DNA of 64,000 bases from Chaetoderma sp. LZ-2023a (Eukaryota; Mollusca; Caudofoveata; Chaetodermatida; Chaetodermatidae): NCBI GenBank assembly GCA_034401795.1, contig CM067374.1:135252135-135316134 (forward strand). The letters run 5' to 3'. Below the pieces are notes generated by a model. It ran no database searches. It was not told the origin of the DNA and saw only the letters and a list, made by a program, of their open reading frames with translations. This document shows, in pieces, positions 47,207 to 58,306 of this stretch; the stretch's first letter is position 1; every line of letters starts with the position of its first letter. Both the position numbers and the translations under genes were made by a program.

Positions 47207-47445
47207 CTTCTTCTTCTTCTTTTCGTTCGCTGATCATACCGCCAGTCCTAAAGTGACTATCGACATGATCATAAGCGTTAAGTGCATGGCTCCATAGTTT
47301 ATTAGAGTGCGCTGTGCGGCCTGGAACCTCCGTCTTCAGCACTCGAGGTTTCTGTCAGGGTTACCTAACCCTTACCTCCTTTAGTCACCTCTTACGACAC
47401 GCAGAGGATACTGACGGTGTATTCTAAGCCCCACCTACAGGGCAC
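47207..47445 (-). mobile_element. SINE-like retroposon with (GAA)n tail, copy a
   Basis: Minus strand: 5' part GTGGGGCTTAGAATACACC then GTGTCGTAAGAGGTGACTAA, a block that looks like the conserved core seen in several invertebrate SINE groups (MetaSINE-like, from memory). 3' end AGCGAACGAAAAGAAGAAG, a (GAA)n tail. Imperfect 10-bp target duplication GTATNGTAAT at 47197-47206 and 47446-47455. Confidence 0.7.
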
Positions 47446-48752
47446 GTATAGTAATTAATTGGGCCTTTTCACATATAATTGTATTGTTATTGTAGATAAT
47501 GTGTCTAGCTAGACCAATCCAAAATTACTATATCTAGTTTACTTTTATAAATTTGTTTGTGATATCTGGGATGTGAGAAGGTGACAGTGCTCGATTAGTG
47601 TTTTCACATACACATTATGTTTTTTCAGTGGTCATGCCCAGTTGATATAATATATCCATATCCATATATGTGAATATCTATATTCTTCTGCTCCATCGCT
47701 TAGAATGCCTTCTTTCCTCCAATACCATCGCAACTGCTTCATTGACGTGATGGAGGGAAGCAGTCCTGTTGCTGCCTGCACTCAAACCATTTCAACTTAG
47801 TCAACAGTTACATCACGCGGGGTGTTATCACGTGTGATATAGTTTTGGTCAGCCAAACTGGTTAATCCAAAGTCGATTGTACCGTGTGCCCTTTCTCCAA
47901 TCTGTGGCTAGTTCATTTATCACTTAAAGTTCATTGTGTTAGCTTGACGACACGAACTCGGGACACAAGACGCAAAGTGATAGAAGGCATCTTTTTGCTG
48001 TTTAACGCAAGGTAAATTTTTGATCTTCTAATTTGCCTCCTATAGAAAGTTTTCAAGAATAAACCTTAAGTTTATTCACTTCCGCTTCGCTATTTCCGAT
48101 TCCGTCTACCTGTCCCCTTCGCTTTACGAAGAGGCCGAGATAATGGAAATATTGTCCATTCTATAGGTCCCTTTTACAACTCAATTTCAAGTAACTAGTC
48201 AAGAGGCGCCTCTCATTGTGGTCTGAACAAATTTCGTTAGTTGATTTATTGTCTCTGAAGAACATTTTAGATTTTATCATTGTTTCTGAAGAAATAGATT
48301 GCAGACAAATGTACAGATTGCCAGCACTGAGATCATGAAACTGTGTCTTAACTAATCCGGTTTCACATTAAACCAGCGCCCCACATGGGAAAGGACACTT
48401 TTTAAATCATTCTTTAACATAGGGCAGCCTAGATCGTTACTTTATTTGACCCATGGTTTTGAACCTTTCATTCCTTGCTAAATCCGTTTTAATTTGTTAC
48501 TCATTCAGAGGTTAACGTTCAATGTCATCACATATTAAGTTTATCTTTCCTCGACCCAGTAGTCAGAGATGTTATGCTACTTTTTCCAGAAAGGTCAGCA
48601 GAAAGGCTTTTTAGTTCCTGACTACTAATTTGTTACTCATTCAGAGGTTAACGTTCAATGTCATCACATATTAAGGCTGGTTCCTGTTGTTTGTAAAAGC
48701 TATACCTTATTGTACTCTGACTACTATCTTCCATAGTAAGGTGTATCGTAAT

Positions 48753-48991
48753 CTTCTTCTTCTTCTTTTCGTTCGCTGATCATACCGCCAGTCCTAAAGT
48801 GACTATCGACATGATCATAAGCGTTAAGTGCATGGCTCCATAGTTTATTAGAGTGCGCTGTGCGGCCTGGAACCTCCGTCTTCAGCACTCGAGGTTTCTG
48901 TCAGGGTTACCTAACCCTTACCTCCTTTAGTCACCTCTTACGACACGCAGAGGATACTGACGGTGTATTCTAAGCCCCACCTACAGGGCAC
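48753..48991 (-). mobile_element. SINE-like retroposon, copy b (by duplication)
   Basis: Same insertion carried along in the second 1.5-kb repeat, offset 1,546 bp; not an independent insertion. Confidence 0.7.
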
Positions 48992-50179
48992 GTATAGTAA
49001 TTAATTGGGCCTTTTCACATATAATTGTATTGTTATTGTAGATAATGTGTCTAGCTAGACCAATCCAAAATTACTATATCTAGTTTACTTTTATAAATTT
49101 GTTTGTGATATCTGGGATGTGAGAAGGTGACAGTGCTCGATTAGTGTTTTCACATACACATTATGTTTTTTCAGTGGTCATGCCCAGTTGATATAATATA
49201 TCCATATCCATATATGTGAATATCTATATTCTTCTGCTCCATCGCTTAGAATGCCTTCTTTCCTCCAATACCATCGCAACTGCTTCATTGACGTGATGGA
49301 GGGAAGCAGTCCTGTTGCTGCCTGCACTCAAACCATTTCAACTTAGTCAACAGTTACATCACGCGGGGTGTTATCACGTGTGATATAGTTTTGGTCAGCC
49401 AAACTGGTTAATCCAAAGTCGATTGTACCGTGTGCCCTTTCTCCAATCTGTGGCTAGTTCATTTATCACTTAAAGTTCATTGTGTTAGCTTGACGACACG
49501 AACTCGGGACACAAGACGCAAAGTGATAGAAGGCATCTTTTTGCTGTTTAACGCAAGGTAAATTTTTGATCTTCTAATTTGCCTCCTATAGAAAGTTTTC
49601 AAGAATAAACCTTAAGTTTATTCACTTCCGCTTCGCTATTTCCGATTCCGTCTACCTGTCCCCTTCGCTTTACGAAGAGGCCGAGATAATGGAAATATTG
49701 TCCATTCTATAGGTCCCTTTTACAACTCAATTTCAAGTAACTAGTCAAGAGGCGCCTCTCATTGTGGTCTGAACAAATTTCGTTAGTTGATTTATTGTCT
49801 CTGAAGAACATTTTAGATTTTATCATTGTTTCTGAAGAAATAGATTGCAGACAAATGTACAGATTGCCAGCACTGAGATCATGAAACTGTGTCTTAACTA
49901 ATCCGGTTTCACATTAAACCAGCGCCCCACATGGGAAAGGACACTTTTTAAATCATTCTTTAACATAGGGCAGCCTAGATCGTTACTTTATTTGACCCAT
50001 GGTTTTGAACCTTTCATTCCTTGCTAAATCCGTTTTAATTTGTTACTCATTCAGAGGTTAACGTTCAATGTCATCACATATTAAGTTTATCTTTCCTCGA
50101 CCCAGTAGTCAGAGATGTTATGCTACTTTTTCCAGAAAGGTCAGCAGAAAGGCTTTTTAGTTCCTGACTACTAATTTAA

Positions 50180-50788
50180 AAGTTCTTACTTATCATTATA
50201 TTTGATTGATCTAATAACCGGCTGTCCTAGAACTTAGTAGTTTGATGTCCAAGCCCACCTTCTTATATATTCTTTGGGATTAGCTTTCAGTATCTTGTTA
50301 CTTGTCCAATAAGCTGCACAATGTTCTTTTCGTTGTCAGATTGTTCGTAGGCACTTTGTAAATCCACTGTACCTTTACACTCGTTACATTTTCCCGGTGT
50401 TGGACATTGTCTAGAGCGATGTCTAGTTTGGTATACTTGCCAGACTGTACTTCCGTGGTACTTGTTGCAAGATAGTGTCCACACTGCCTGATAGTACGTG
50501 CTGTTTACCGAGTCGAGTTAGTAATTGTTGCTAAATCCTGATTTAACGGTATATAATCTGAGCATTTTTAACTGTTTCCAGATTATTAATTCGAACCTAG
50601 TCTCTGAGCTAACTATTATTTAGAGCGGCTTATCTGATACTTTATTATTATGTTATACCAATATTGATATAGGTCACTTGGTCAATTTTCGGTTAACCTT
50701 TTTCTAAGTTATATTACTGTTGCAACGTTACTTTTCGAAACACATTATACAGATAGATTATTTGCCTCATAGCTAGATATTGGAGTGG

Positions 50789-50827
<39 letters not shown>

Positions 50828-50860
50828 TCATTAATATCTTAGAGCATGTCAAGGTGGTTG
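50180..50860. other. Intergenic; short Cys-containing minus frame and (TTTA)n tract
   Basis: Minus frame 50484-50287 contains CPTPGKCNECKGTVDLQSAY, mildly protein-like but unrecognised. (TTTA)n lies at 50788-50828. Confidence 0.4.
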
Positions 50861-50861
50861 T

Positions 50862-51266
50862 CAATTCACCTTTCCAGAGTACCCACCCTTCATATGACGT
50901 CATAATGAACTGCGTGGTGTGTAGAATGACATCATAATGAATGACGTCATGAATGACGTCGGTAAGTACGTCATGAACGCATATTTGATGACGGTCTATG
51001 GGCTGTTGTACAAATTGTTTGCTTTTACTATTTAATAAATATTCTGTTGAATATTTTGAAACTAATTTGACTGGGCGCTGTTGCTGCCTATGGCAGCAAC
51101 AGCACCCAGTCTAATTAGTTACAAAATATGCAACAGCTTCCCTGTATAGTTTTCAGGAAATTGATAGTTAGGGCATTCGGAGATCGATCAATCCAAACAC
51201 GGCGAGGTGTGGGTGGAGATTAGCTAGTGATGGGCGGAGCATAGCTGAAAATGGAAAGGTCCATTG
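50862..51266 (+). mobile_element. Palindrome MITE family P, full copy
   Basis: Ends CAATTCACCTTTCC and GGAAAGGTCCATTG form a 14-bp inverted repeat with two mismatches. Several TGACGTCAT sites in the left part. Central palindrome 51045-51137 around TTGCTGCCTATGGCAGCAA. Right part GTGTGGGTGGAG and GATGGGCGG. Confidence 0.9.
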
Positions 51267-51552
51267 AAGATTGTTCACGTAAGCTAACCAGTGTCTACAT
51301 CCTCCGTTGATTAACCAACTTAGCGTATTCCAACAATTCCTTTTGTCTAGTCTTGTAGTAGCAATTCACTTTCTTTAAGAACATCTGTTCTTCTCTGGGA
51401 AATTAGCAGACTAGACACAGTCTTAGAAACCCCATTATGAATTTGGTGCAAACCCCTTACCCTTTTCATTTAATAACCCTACATTTGCACGGCGGCCGCA
51501 TTTCTAACAAGCACTTTTACTTTTCAGACTCCTTTCTATGGTGTACCTTTGA

Positions 51553-51996
51553 GTGTCATCTGGCCCTACACTGTGGACACTTCATCTACTCGTGTTCAAT
51601 GGCTCGTTCACGCGCATCATGCGCTTGAGGGGTGCATGGAATACGAAGAGATGGAATTCTGGCGTAATGGACGATCTGTTGAGACGGATCGCTCATGAGG
51701 AGAAAACAACCTTATGGGAAGGCAGGGGATGGCAAGTATGTGGGTTGCACACCTACACTCACACCCATAAGCCTGAGACCTGTCCTTCAGTTGTGCCACA
51801 AATGCCAGATCCACTCTTCACGTCTACTGTGATTCCACCACCACCCGGGTTCGTCCTAAGGCCTTCAACTTTAATTTCGCCAAGAACCACCGGTGGTAAC
51901 CCCACAAAGCATGGCACGCCAAGGCCTATGATGAGTAATTTTTACACCGATTTAGCATCACACAATGTTTCACAGAGTAGTTCTCGTCCAGTTTGA
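51553..51996 (+). CDS. Unrecognised open frame (147 codons)
   Basis: Not recognised. Frame from ATG 51553 to 51996, with LRRIAHEEKTTLWEGRGWQV and a Pro/Thr-rich second half. An overlapping frame upstream (51437-51628) is also open. There is no splice or domain evidence, and this may be chance or a remnant of a retroelement. Confidence 0.2.
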   Translation: MSSGPTLWTLHLLVFNGSFTRIMRLRGAWNTKRWNSGVMDDLLRRIAHEEKTTLWEGRGWQVCGLHTYTHTHKPETCPSVVPQMPDPLFTSTVIPPPPGFVLRPSTLISPRTTGGNPTKHGTPRPMMSNFYTDLASHNVSQSSSRPV

Positions 51997-51999
51997 CTA

Positions 52000-53095
52000 C
52001 AGTAGTATACACATGACGATCACTAGCTAAATACACAATTATTTAGACGGCATATAATTACTGACCAGTTTATTCCACCAGTAGTATATGTCAATCTATG
52101 AAGAATATAAAGTGTTGTTTAAAAAATAAGACTTCGGTCACATAGTGCTAGTAGTATTTCCAACAGTCGCTGGTGAACCCATTTTATGGAGGTATATTTA
52201 CCTATTGTTTCTTGACACATTAATTCAACACACTGTGGCAAATATCGTCTACTTGTGTTATGTTTACGTGTGTCATTCTGTATAAATACCTATGCAGTAA
52301 AGATGACTATGTCTGAAAAAGTAACCAAATATCCCTCATTTCGCCCATATGTGTAATACATTGGATATGGGTAAGGTACACAGCGAGTATGCTAAGGATA
52401 ATGGTGCCACAACATTCATCCTAGTAATTTTAGACTCCGTGATAGCCAGGCTTTATTTTGAGGTTTGAATATCCTCTTTGCTATTATTATGACTGTTCAT
52501 ATGATTGTAATTTATGAATTTCTTAAACAAAAGTGAAAGCGATTTTTCATAAAAAATTTACGATTTTATTTTAAATTTTCAGCAGATTACACCTTTATAA
52601 TATCTCAAACGTTTATCAAATTGTGCAGTCTTCCAATGACAATAATGTCTATGAATTTTGAGTTACATATCAGGTGCGGCGGAAAGTCTTTAAAAATGGG
52701 GGGTGGGGGGCTGATCCTAGAAAAGTAGATGACCTGAGAAGTCATTTGCTGCGTTCTGAGTAATAAAGAAGCGCTTAGATTCCGCGTTTTTTATATTTCA
52801 CTACCAATTGATTGTGGTATTGACTGTGAGGTTAGAGTTGCAGAAGGATAGACCCAATTAGACCCAGGTTAGTGTTAATTTCCTAAAGGTTACAATATTT
52901 TGTGTTATTTTAAATGCTATGAGGGGCCGGAATTCCCAAGAAAATTGTGAAAATTAGATGTTCTGAGAAGCCGTATCCGGCATTCTGATGAATAAAGAAG
53001 CACCTATTTTTTACAATACAAGACTATTTTAATGAGGGAGCTCTGCCCCCACACCCATACAAATGGTGGGGCTGCAGCTCCCACCTCCACCCCCA
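52000..53095. other. Intergenic; weak duplicated segment
   Basis: 52690-52790 and 52915-53015 share the order of ATGxxCTGAGAAG, GCATTCTGA/GCGTTCTGA and AATAAAGAAGC, an old imperfect duplication. No gene seen. Confidence 0.4.
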
Positions 53096-53097
53096 CA

Positions 53098-53129
53098 CAC
53101 ACGCATGCACGCACGCACGAACGAACTCA

Positions 53130-53177
<48 letters not shown>

Positions 53178-53210
53178 CGTACGCACGCACGCACGCACGC
53201 ACACACACAG
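53098..53210. repeat. (ACGC)n microsatellite
   Basis: Tetranucleotide tract; open frames across it are artefacts. Confidence 0.96.
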
Positions 53211-53639
53211 CCCTCTTCCCCCGCCCCTGCATAGCTCAGATATTTCAATAGTCTCACGACACTTGTCATGGTGAGACTAATACATAAAATACTTAGAGCC
53301 CTCATACTTGAGTCCTAGGGATTATTTAGTTTTTTCTTCAATAACTGAGGTTCTACTTGGTGCATATTAATCAAGCTTCGCATGCATACCAGTTAGAGGG
53401 TGAGGCTGTTGATTCCTAGTTGGTAGGGGTTGGTGATGGGGGTCAATCCGCCCAGCAATCCATCTATTTACATCTATTGTCGGAAAATAAATATGCTCAT
53501 TTGTCACTCAGGATGCAAAAATTCCGTGCTGCCGGAAATTTCGTTGTTTATTGCCCCACCGCCAACCAAAAGCTATCTACGCCACTGCTAACAAATATGT
53601 TTTTTGGGGAAACATATTTACTTATTTCTAAGTTGTAGT

Positions 53640-53975
53640 AGTGTGTAATGTCTATAGGTCTATCGTTTGACATTCCAGACAGTAATCCTCAATAATTAGC
53701 TTGTAATGTCTATAATTCTTCACATTACAGACGGTAACCCACCTACTCCTAAACTGTTAAACCACAGCTCAGAAATTACTTTTTGCAAAGCCAAATAAAA
53801 CGTACTGTTTACTATTTTGAACACACGTGCTCCTGAATAGTTAACTTACAATGTTTATAGCTGCTCACATTTCAGCGAGATACAGGCGTACTCCTGAGTA
53901 GGCATACACCGTGTAATATCTATTGCATTAATGAAGAGTTAGATTGCGCTATCTAGTAACACATTGCCAGAATAA
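53640..53975. repeat. Diverged units of the 59-bp minisatellite family
   Basis: TAATGTCTATAATTCTTCAC, ATTACAGACGGTAACCCACC, ACTCCTAAACTGTTAAACC resemble the units near 36.9-38.2 kb. Confidence 0.6.
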
Positions 53976-53989
53976 GCAGTTCTCACCCT

Positions 53990-54145
53990 AGTCCGAGGGG
54001 AGGGCGCCCGGATAAGTACTCGCGATACATTCTGTGGATCATGCGATGGGAGGGCTCCCAGATAAGTACTAGAGATGCATTCTGTGAATCATGCGAGGGA
54101 AGGGCGCTCAGATAAGTACTAATGGTGTATTATGTGGTGTGTAGC
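53990..54145. repeat. About 50-bp tandem repeat G, block 1
   Basis: Three units of GAGGGAAGGGCGCCCAGATA, AGTACTAGTGATGCATTCTG, TGGATCATGC. The second block is at 55312-55790, on the far side of repeat D1. Confidence 0.88.
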
Positions 54146-54597
54146 GCGGATCGGTCTGACGGGTACGGACCATCCTAGCTTAGCTGGGTATGGGACGACC
54201 GTTCCGGCTACATTCCAAGCACGCCCCCATCAGTAGGATAGTATGCATGTATAAAGCCATATGAGAGAGGTTTCTATAAAACGACTAAGTCTGTGAGATC
54301 GCGTAGCACGAATGCGCACGCATCAGAGCTTCCTTGACAACACGTGTCAGCGCTGGGAGAGAAAATCAGACCAGAAATGGCGGCGTTATCCAAAATTAGC
54401 TCATTGAAATTATTTTCAAAATTACTGGGACCTCGTAAACGCGTGTATGTATTAAATGAATGGGGAATATGCCTAATACGTAATAGCATCCTCACCCTTT
54501 CTATCTGTACGCTAATTGGCTACAGATCGCCCGCTGATTGGCTGGGCATCCTGCCACTTGCGGCCAAAGCTAGTATGTAAATCCAACACCTAATCGG

Positions 54598-55305
54598 TAG
54601 TTTAGGATTTAGCAGAAGGACCACATAAATAAAAGTGGCAACTACCAATAAAGTATCTTGGACCTACATAAGATGGCAGTGTTGAATTCCCCGGAAATCA
54701 TCCACCCCCATCTTCACGTAATACAGCGTGCATTACATTAATTATAATTTCACTAAATTGACTCACACTACACCTAGCCTATGTTTGAACATGAGAGTGG
54801 CCCTTTTTGCCAGCTCTCTTCCTCCGCTTCGGCGTTGAAGGCATTTTCCTGTTAGGGTATAATGGGTTATATTAAACTACATAAGTGACCTCGTTATGAC
54901 GCTCCCTTGCAGGGATACCTCACGGGTATATACGAATCGGTGAGGTACCGCTGACGAATCCACATTAACAAGACACAAACTTAGTTCTATGTACTGTATA
55001 TTTTCTCTCTCGTGCTAACAAACGAGTACCACTGTTTGTATAGTATATATTGGACCGTCATACCGGTGGCACTAATAGTTGGGATGAAACGGTGAGGTTC
55101 AATCTCAGCGGCAATGGTCGCACGGCCCCACTGGAATGTTATCGTTCCACCGGCTCTAGAAGTCGGACTTTGTACTTTTCGGAGATTCGCGGTTCTGGAT
55201 CTGTACCCCCCGAGAACTGGAGCTAACCAGCCCTCACACGCATCCTGTGCATGCGGTGCAACGGAGTGGAGCAGTAGGGTGGACCAGCGTATACCCCCAC
55301 GAGCT
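54598..55305. repeat. Dispersed repeat D1, LINE-free copy
   Basis: Matches 11198-11283 joined to 12766-13475; the LINE insertion point corresponds to AGTGTTGAATTC near 54681. About 47 bp present in the other copy are missing near 54853. No coding capacity. Confidence 0.9.
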
Positions 55306-55311
55306 ACAGGA

Positions 55312-55790
55312 TCATGCGAGGGGAGGGCGCCCAGATAAGTACTAGTGGTGCATTCTGTGGATAAAGTGAGGGTAGGGCTCTCAGATATGTACTAGTGATG
55401 TATTTTTGCACTAGGAATTTTGAGCAGATGCTTATTTTCAGATCGTAGCGAACGGGTCTCTAGAATATGGCTGCAGAAGGTCAGACAGATAGGTCTGTGC
55501 CGTATTATTTATACATTGATAGGTCAGGCAAATGATCTTATACCGAATTCTTTTAGTTATTGGTAGCCAATGTAAGTCGTATAGCACGGGGGAGATGTGC
55601 TTATATTTACCACAGAGGGATACGTTTTGGACTGATTGAAGTACTAGAGATTCATTCTGTGGATCATGCGAGGGAAGGGCGCCCAGATAAGCACTAGTGA
55701 TGTATTCTATGGATCATGCGAGGGAAGGGCGCCCAGAAGAGTACTAGAGATTCATTCTGTGGATCGTGCGAGGGAATGACGTACGTATGG
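55312..55790. repeat. About 50-bp tandem repeat G, block 2
   Basis: Units at 55312-55420 and 55635-55790, separated by about 215 bp of other sequence. The last unit runs into the GPCR pseudogene fragment. Confidence 0.85.
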
Positions 55791-56075
55791 TATGTACTAG
55801 CTTGGGTGGATGGAGTACTATATCATTTAATATGTTATTTAACGCAATGGTTCAAAGTACTCCGGACACGAGAGGTCATCATTTCAAAAAGATTTCTCTA
55901 AATCGTCTTCCACTCAGAACACACAAGGAGAAATATATGGCGTTGTTAAGAAATGGCAGTATGAACGCTGCCAGATACCTCTTGGAATCGACAGCACTTT
56001 CACCTGTAGGTCCGAGCCACGTGACTCCGCCAGAAAAAGCATAGTAGCATTGCGATTGTCATGGTGATCAAACTT
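55785..56075 (-). pseudogene. GPCR pseudogene fragment (3' end), paralogue of 58307-59392
   Basis: Closely matches the 3' part of the intact receptor (58270-58570): shared text includes GAGAGGTCATCATTTC, TTTCTCTAAATCGTCTTCCA, CTCAGAAC and GAGCCACGTGACTCCGCCAG. It covers about the last 95 codons, from the end of the sixth membrane helix through the seventh to the cytoplasmic tail. It has an in-frame-size gap in the seventh-helix region, several substitutions, and no upstream body. Upstream (higher coordinates) it runs into a family-P MITE, so the remainder is lost. Confidence 0.85.
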
Positions 56076-56134
56076 CACATGTGGTCTCTCTTAATCTGAG
56101 CTGATTGTCACAATGATGAATCTTACACTCAGCT

Positions 56135-56545
56135 GAGATCTTTCCATTTTTAGCTATGCCCCGCCCATCACTAGCTAAGCTCCACCCAAACCTCGCTCGT
56201 GTTGGGATCGATCGATCTCTGAACACCCTGACTATCAATTTCAAAAAAACTACACAGGTAAGCTGTTGAATATTTTGATGCTAATTTGACTGGGTGCTGT
56301 TGCTGCCTACGGCAGCAACAACGCCCAGTCAAATTAGTTTCAAAATATTCAACAGCATGCTTATTAAATTGCAAAGAATTACAAAGACATACAATTCATA
56401 CAACGTGTCGGAGTATTTGAGATTTGATGACGGTCTATATGGACCCCGTTGTGACGTAATGATTGTGACGTCATCATACACGCGATGAGCTGATTGTGAC
56501 GTCATACGAGGTCAGATGATGGATGGATACTCTGGAAAGGTGAAT
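56135..56545 (-). mobile_element. Palindrome MITE family P, full copy
   Basis: Begins CTTTCCATTTTTAGCTATGC and CCCCGCCCATC; central palindrome about 56264-56356 around TTGCTGCCTACGGCAGCAA; ends GGAAAGGTGAATTA. Confidence 0.88.
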
Positions 56546-56689
56546 TAACGCACAAGGTTTCAGATTATATATACGTTTTTAAGTCTCGATGCAGGCAAAC
56601 CTGTGAATTTACTGATTCGAGTGCTTAGCATAGAAGTAAACAGCTTTCCTAAAATGTTATGGTCCTATAGTTGTGTGGGTCAATTATTT

Positions 56690-57170
56690 CCCCCCCCCCC
56701 CCTTCCCTTTGTATATTGGCACGATCAAACCTTCAGTCCAAGTGTCGTGGACATAGCCAGAACCAAGGATGTTATTAAATAGATAGTGATAGATGGGGTC
56801 ATAATATCTTGGGTAGATGTGATGTATTCATTCAGGGCATCGTCAGCTCCTGCTGTGTCACCGCTGTTTAGACGTTGGATACTCTTAGAGATTACCTGCT
56901 CTGTAATTTCATTGTCTAGTGTTGCATATATTCTTGAAACTGATTTACTTCAGTTTCGTAGTTTCCTGGTATTGTATCTTTTTCACGTGTTGCTTTAAAG
57001 TAATTAGACATATTTTCTTTACGTATTGGGCATTTGTCTGTTTTAGCGGCACATTGTTAATTAAGTTTCCACTGGGATTTAGGATCTTTGGTAGATAGAT
57101 CTCTGATTTAAGCATGGAATCTATATTTTCGGATTGTGTTTACCTCGCTGTCGTAGGGGTCTAAACTGGA
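56690..57170 (-). pseudogene. LINE reverse transcriptase fragment
   Basis: Minus-strand fragments of a non-LTR retrotransposon: LDPYDSEVNTIRKYRFHA (57165 on), SNYFKATREKDTIPGNYETE, IQRLNSGDTAGADDALNEYI, and DTWTEGLIVPIYKGKG ending in a poly-G run (plus strand C-run, 56690-56702). These correspond to the N-terminal RT segment before the catalytic palm. Broken by frame changes; the palm and everything after it are absent. Confidence 0.75.
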
Positions 57171-57174
57171 CAAG

Positions 57175-58300
57175 CCAGTTCACATCCTCAGCATCTGTAT
57201 GAAGCTAGCCAGTCTTGTAAGCTAGCCATTACTGCCTAATCATTTCTCTTCACATATCATTGGCGAGACCATGTTGTCTTCTGCAGGACTGCGTCGCTAC
57301 GACAGTCTTCAAGGATAAATATCTATCTTCAGGTTTAATTTGACGAGGTGAGCTCTAAGACGTCCGTGCAATGTTCTCAATCACACGATGACTATTTAAT
57401 CACTTCTATCCAGGCAGTAGTCGCTAGCTCTGACATCTTGGTCAGAGTAAGCTACCTTATACTTTGATTTTTACTAACGCGTTACTGAATGAGGGCCATT
57501 GGATAACTACGACGATATATACTTATGAAGTGTACGCATGCATATACAACACATCATGCATTAGCCCAGACCAAGTTAATGTTTTGTTTTATGAAAATTC
57601 CCACCCAAAACAAGATTGGGGATGGGGGGGTGTGAGGGGGGGGGGAGATAAAAATAATGCACAATTTCAGCTCAGATGTTTTAGGCTATTACAGTATTAA
57701 TCATTTCATCTTGTTAATTGTCAAGATTGATCAAGAAAATCCAAAACGTTTTCTCAGCGCGTGTCCATTTGCATGCCAGCTATTCCAAAGGTAAGTTCTC
57801 AAAAATAGTCTTCTCTTGGCCAGCAAATGGACTTTTCTCATGACAAGTGCTAAGCCGTTTTTAGCGGCTTGACCATTAGATGGTTAACAAAGCTACAGAG
57901 AACAGAAAGAGGTACAGAAAATTCTGAGGAATTCTGAGTGATAAGGATTTGGTTGCGAAAAATTGCTAGACGGAAAGAATGTTGAAAATATTGCCTTAAA
58001 ATTCCAGCGTTAGTCTTTTTACTAGATATAGAAAAATTAAGTTAGGATGGTTTGTAAAACAAAAAGATAAATTGGTATGGCCTTATATAGAATACATCCC
58101 TATATAGTTACAGAAGTAACCCGTGTACTCATGAAGAGTTACATTGTAAAACAAACTGTAATCCATTACAGGCTGTACTATTTTGTTCAAATATGCAACA
58201 GAACATTTCTTACTAACGAACACGTTTCTGGTTTTTTGTTTTTGGAGACGTTAACTTATTTCTGAGCGATGCCGTATGTACTAGCTTGAAGGAGAGGAGT
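57175..58300. other. Intergenic between LINE relic and GPCR
   Basis: No gene. A G-rich stretch lies at 57617-57650. Segments near 58075-58270 resemble the dispersed 59-bp family (CATGAAGAGTTACATTGTAA). Confidence 0.45.
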
Positions 58301-58306
58301 ACTATA

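Larger units (their letters stand above)
47129..50177. repeat. Two apparently identical 1,503-bp direct repeats
   Basis: 47129-48631 and 48675-50177 are related by a constant offset of 1,546 bp at both ends; every segment compared by eye was identical. The 43-bp joint (48632-48674) is itself a copy of an internal stretch (GTTACTCATTCAGAGGTTAA on), found within each repeat. No long frame. Either a very recent tandem duplication or an assembly duplication. Confidence 0.93.

Noticed and set aside
57620..57700. Plus-strand GGGDKNN as continuation of the LINE RT fragment after an inversion
   Set aside because: The following residues do not continue the RT sequence; likely chance next to a G-run.
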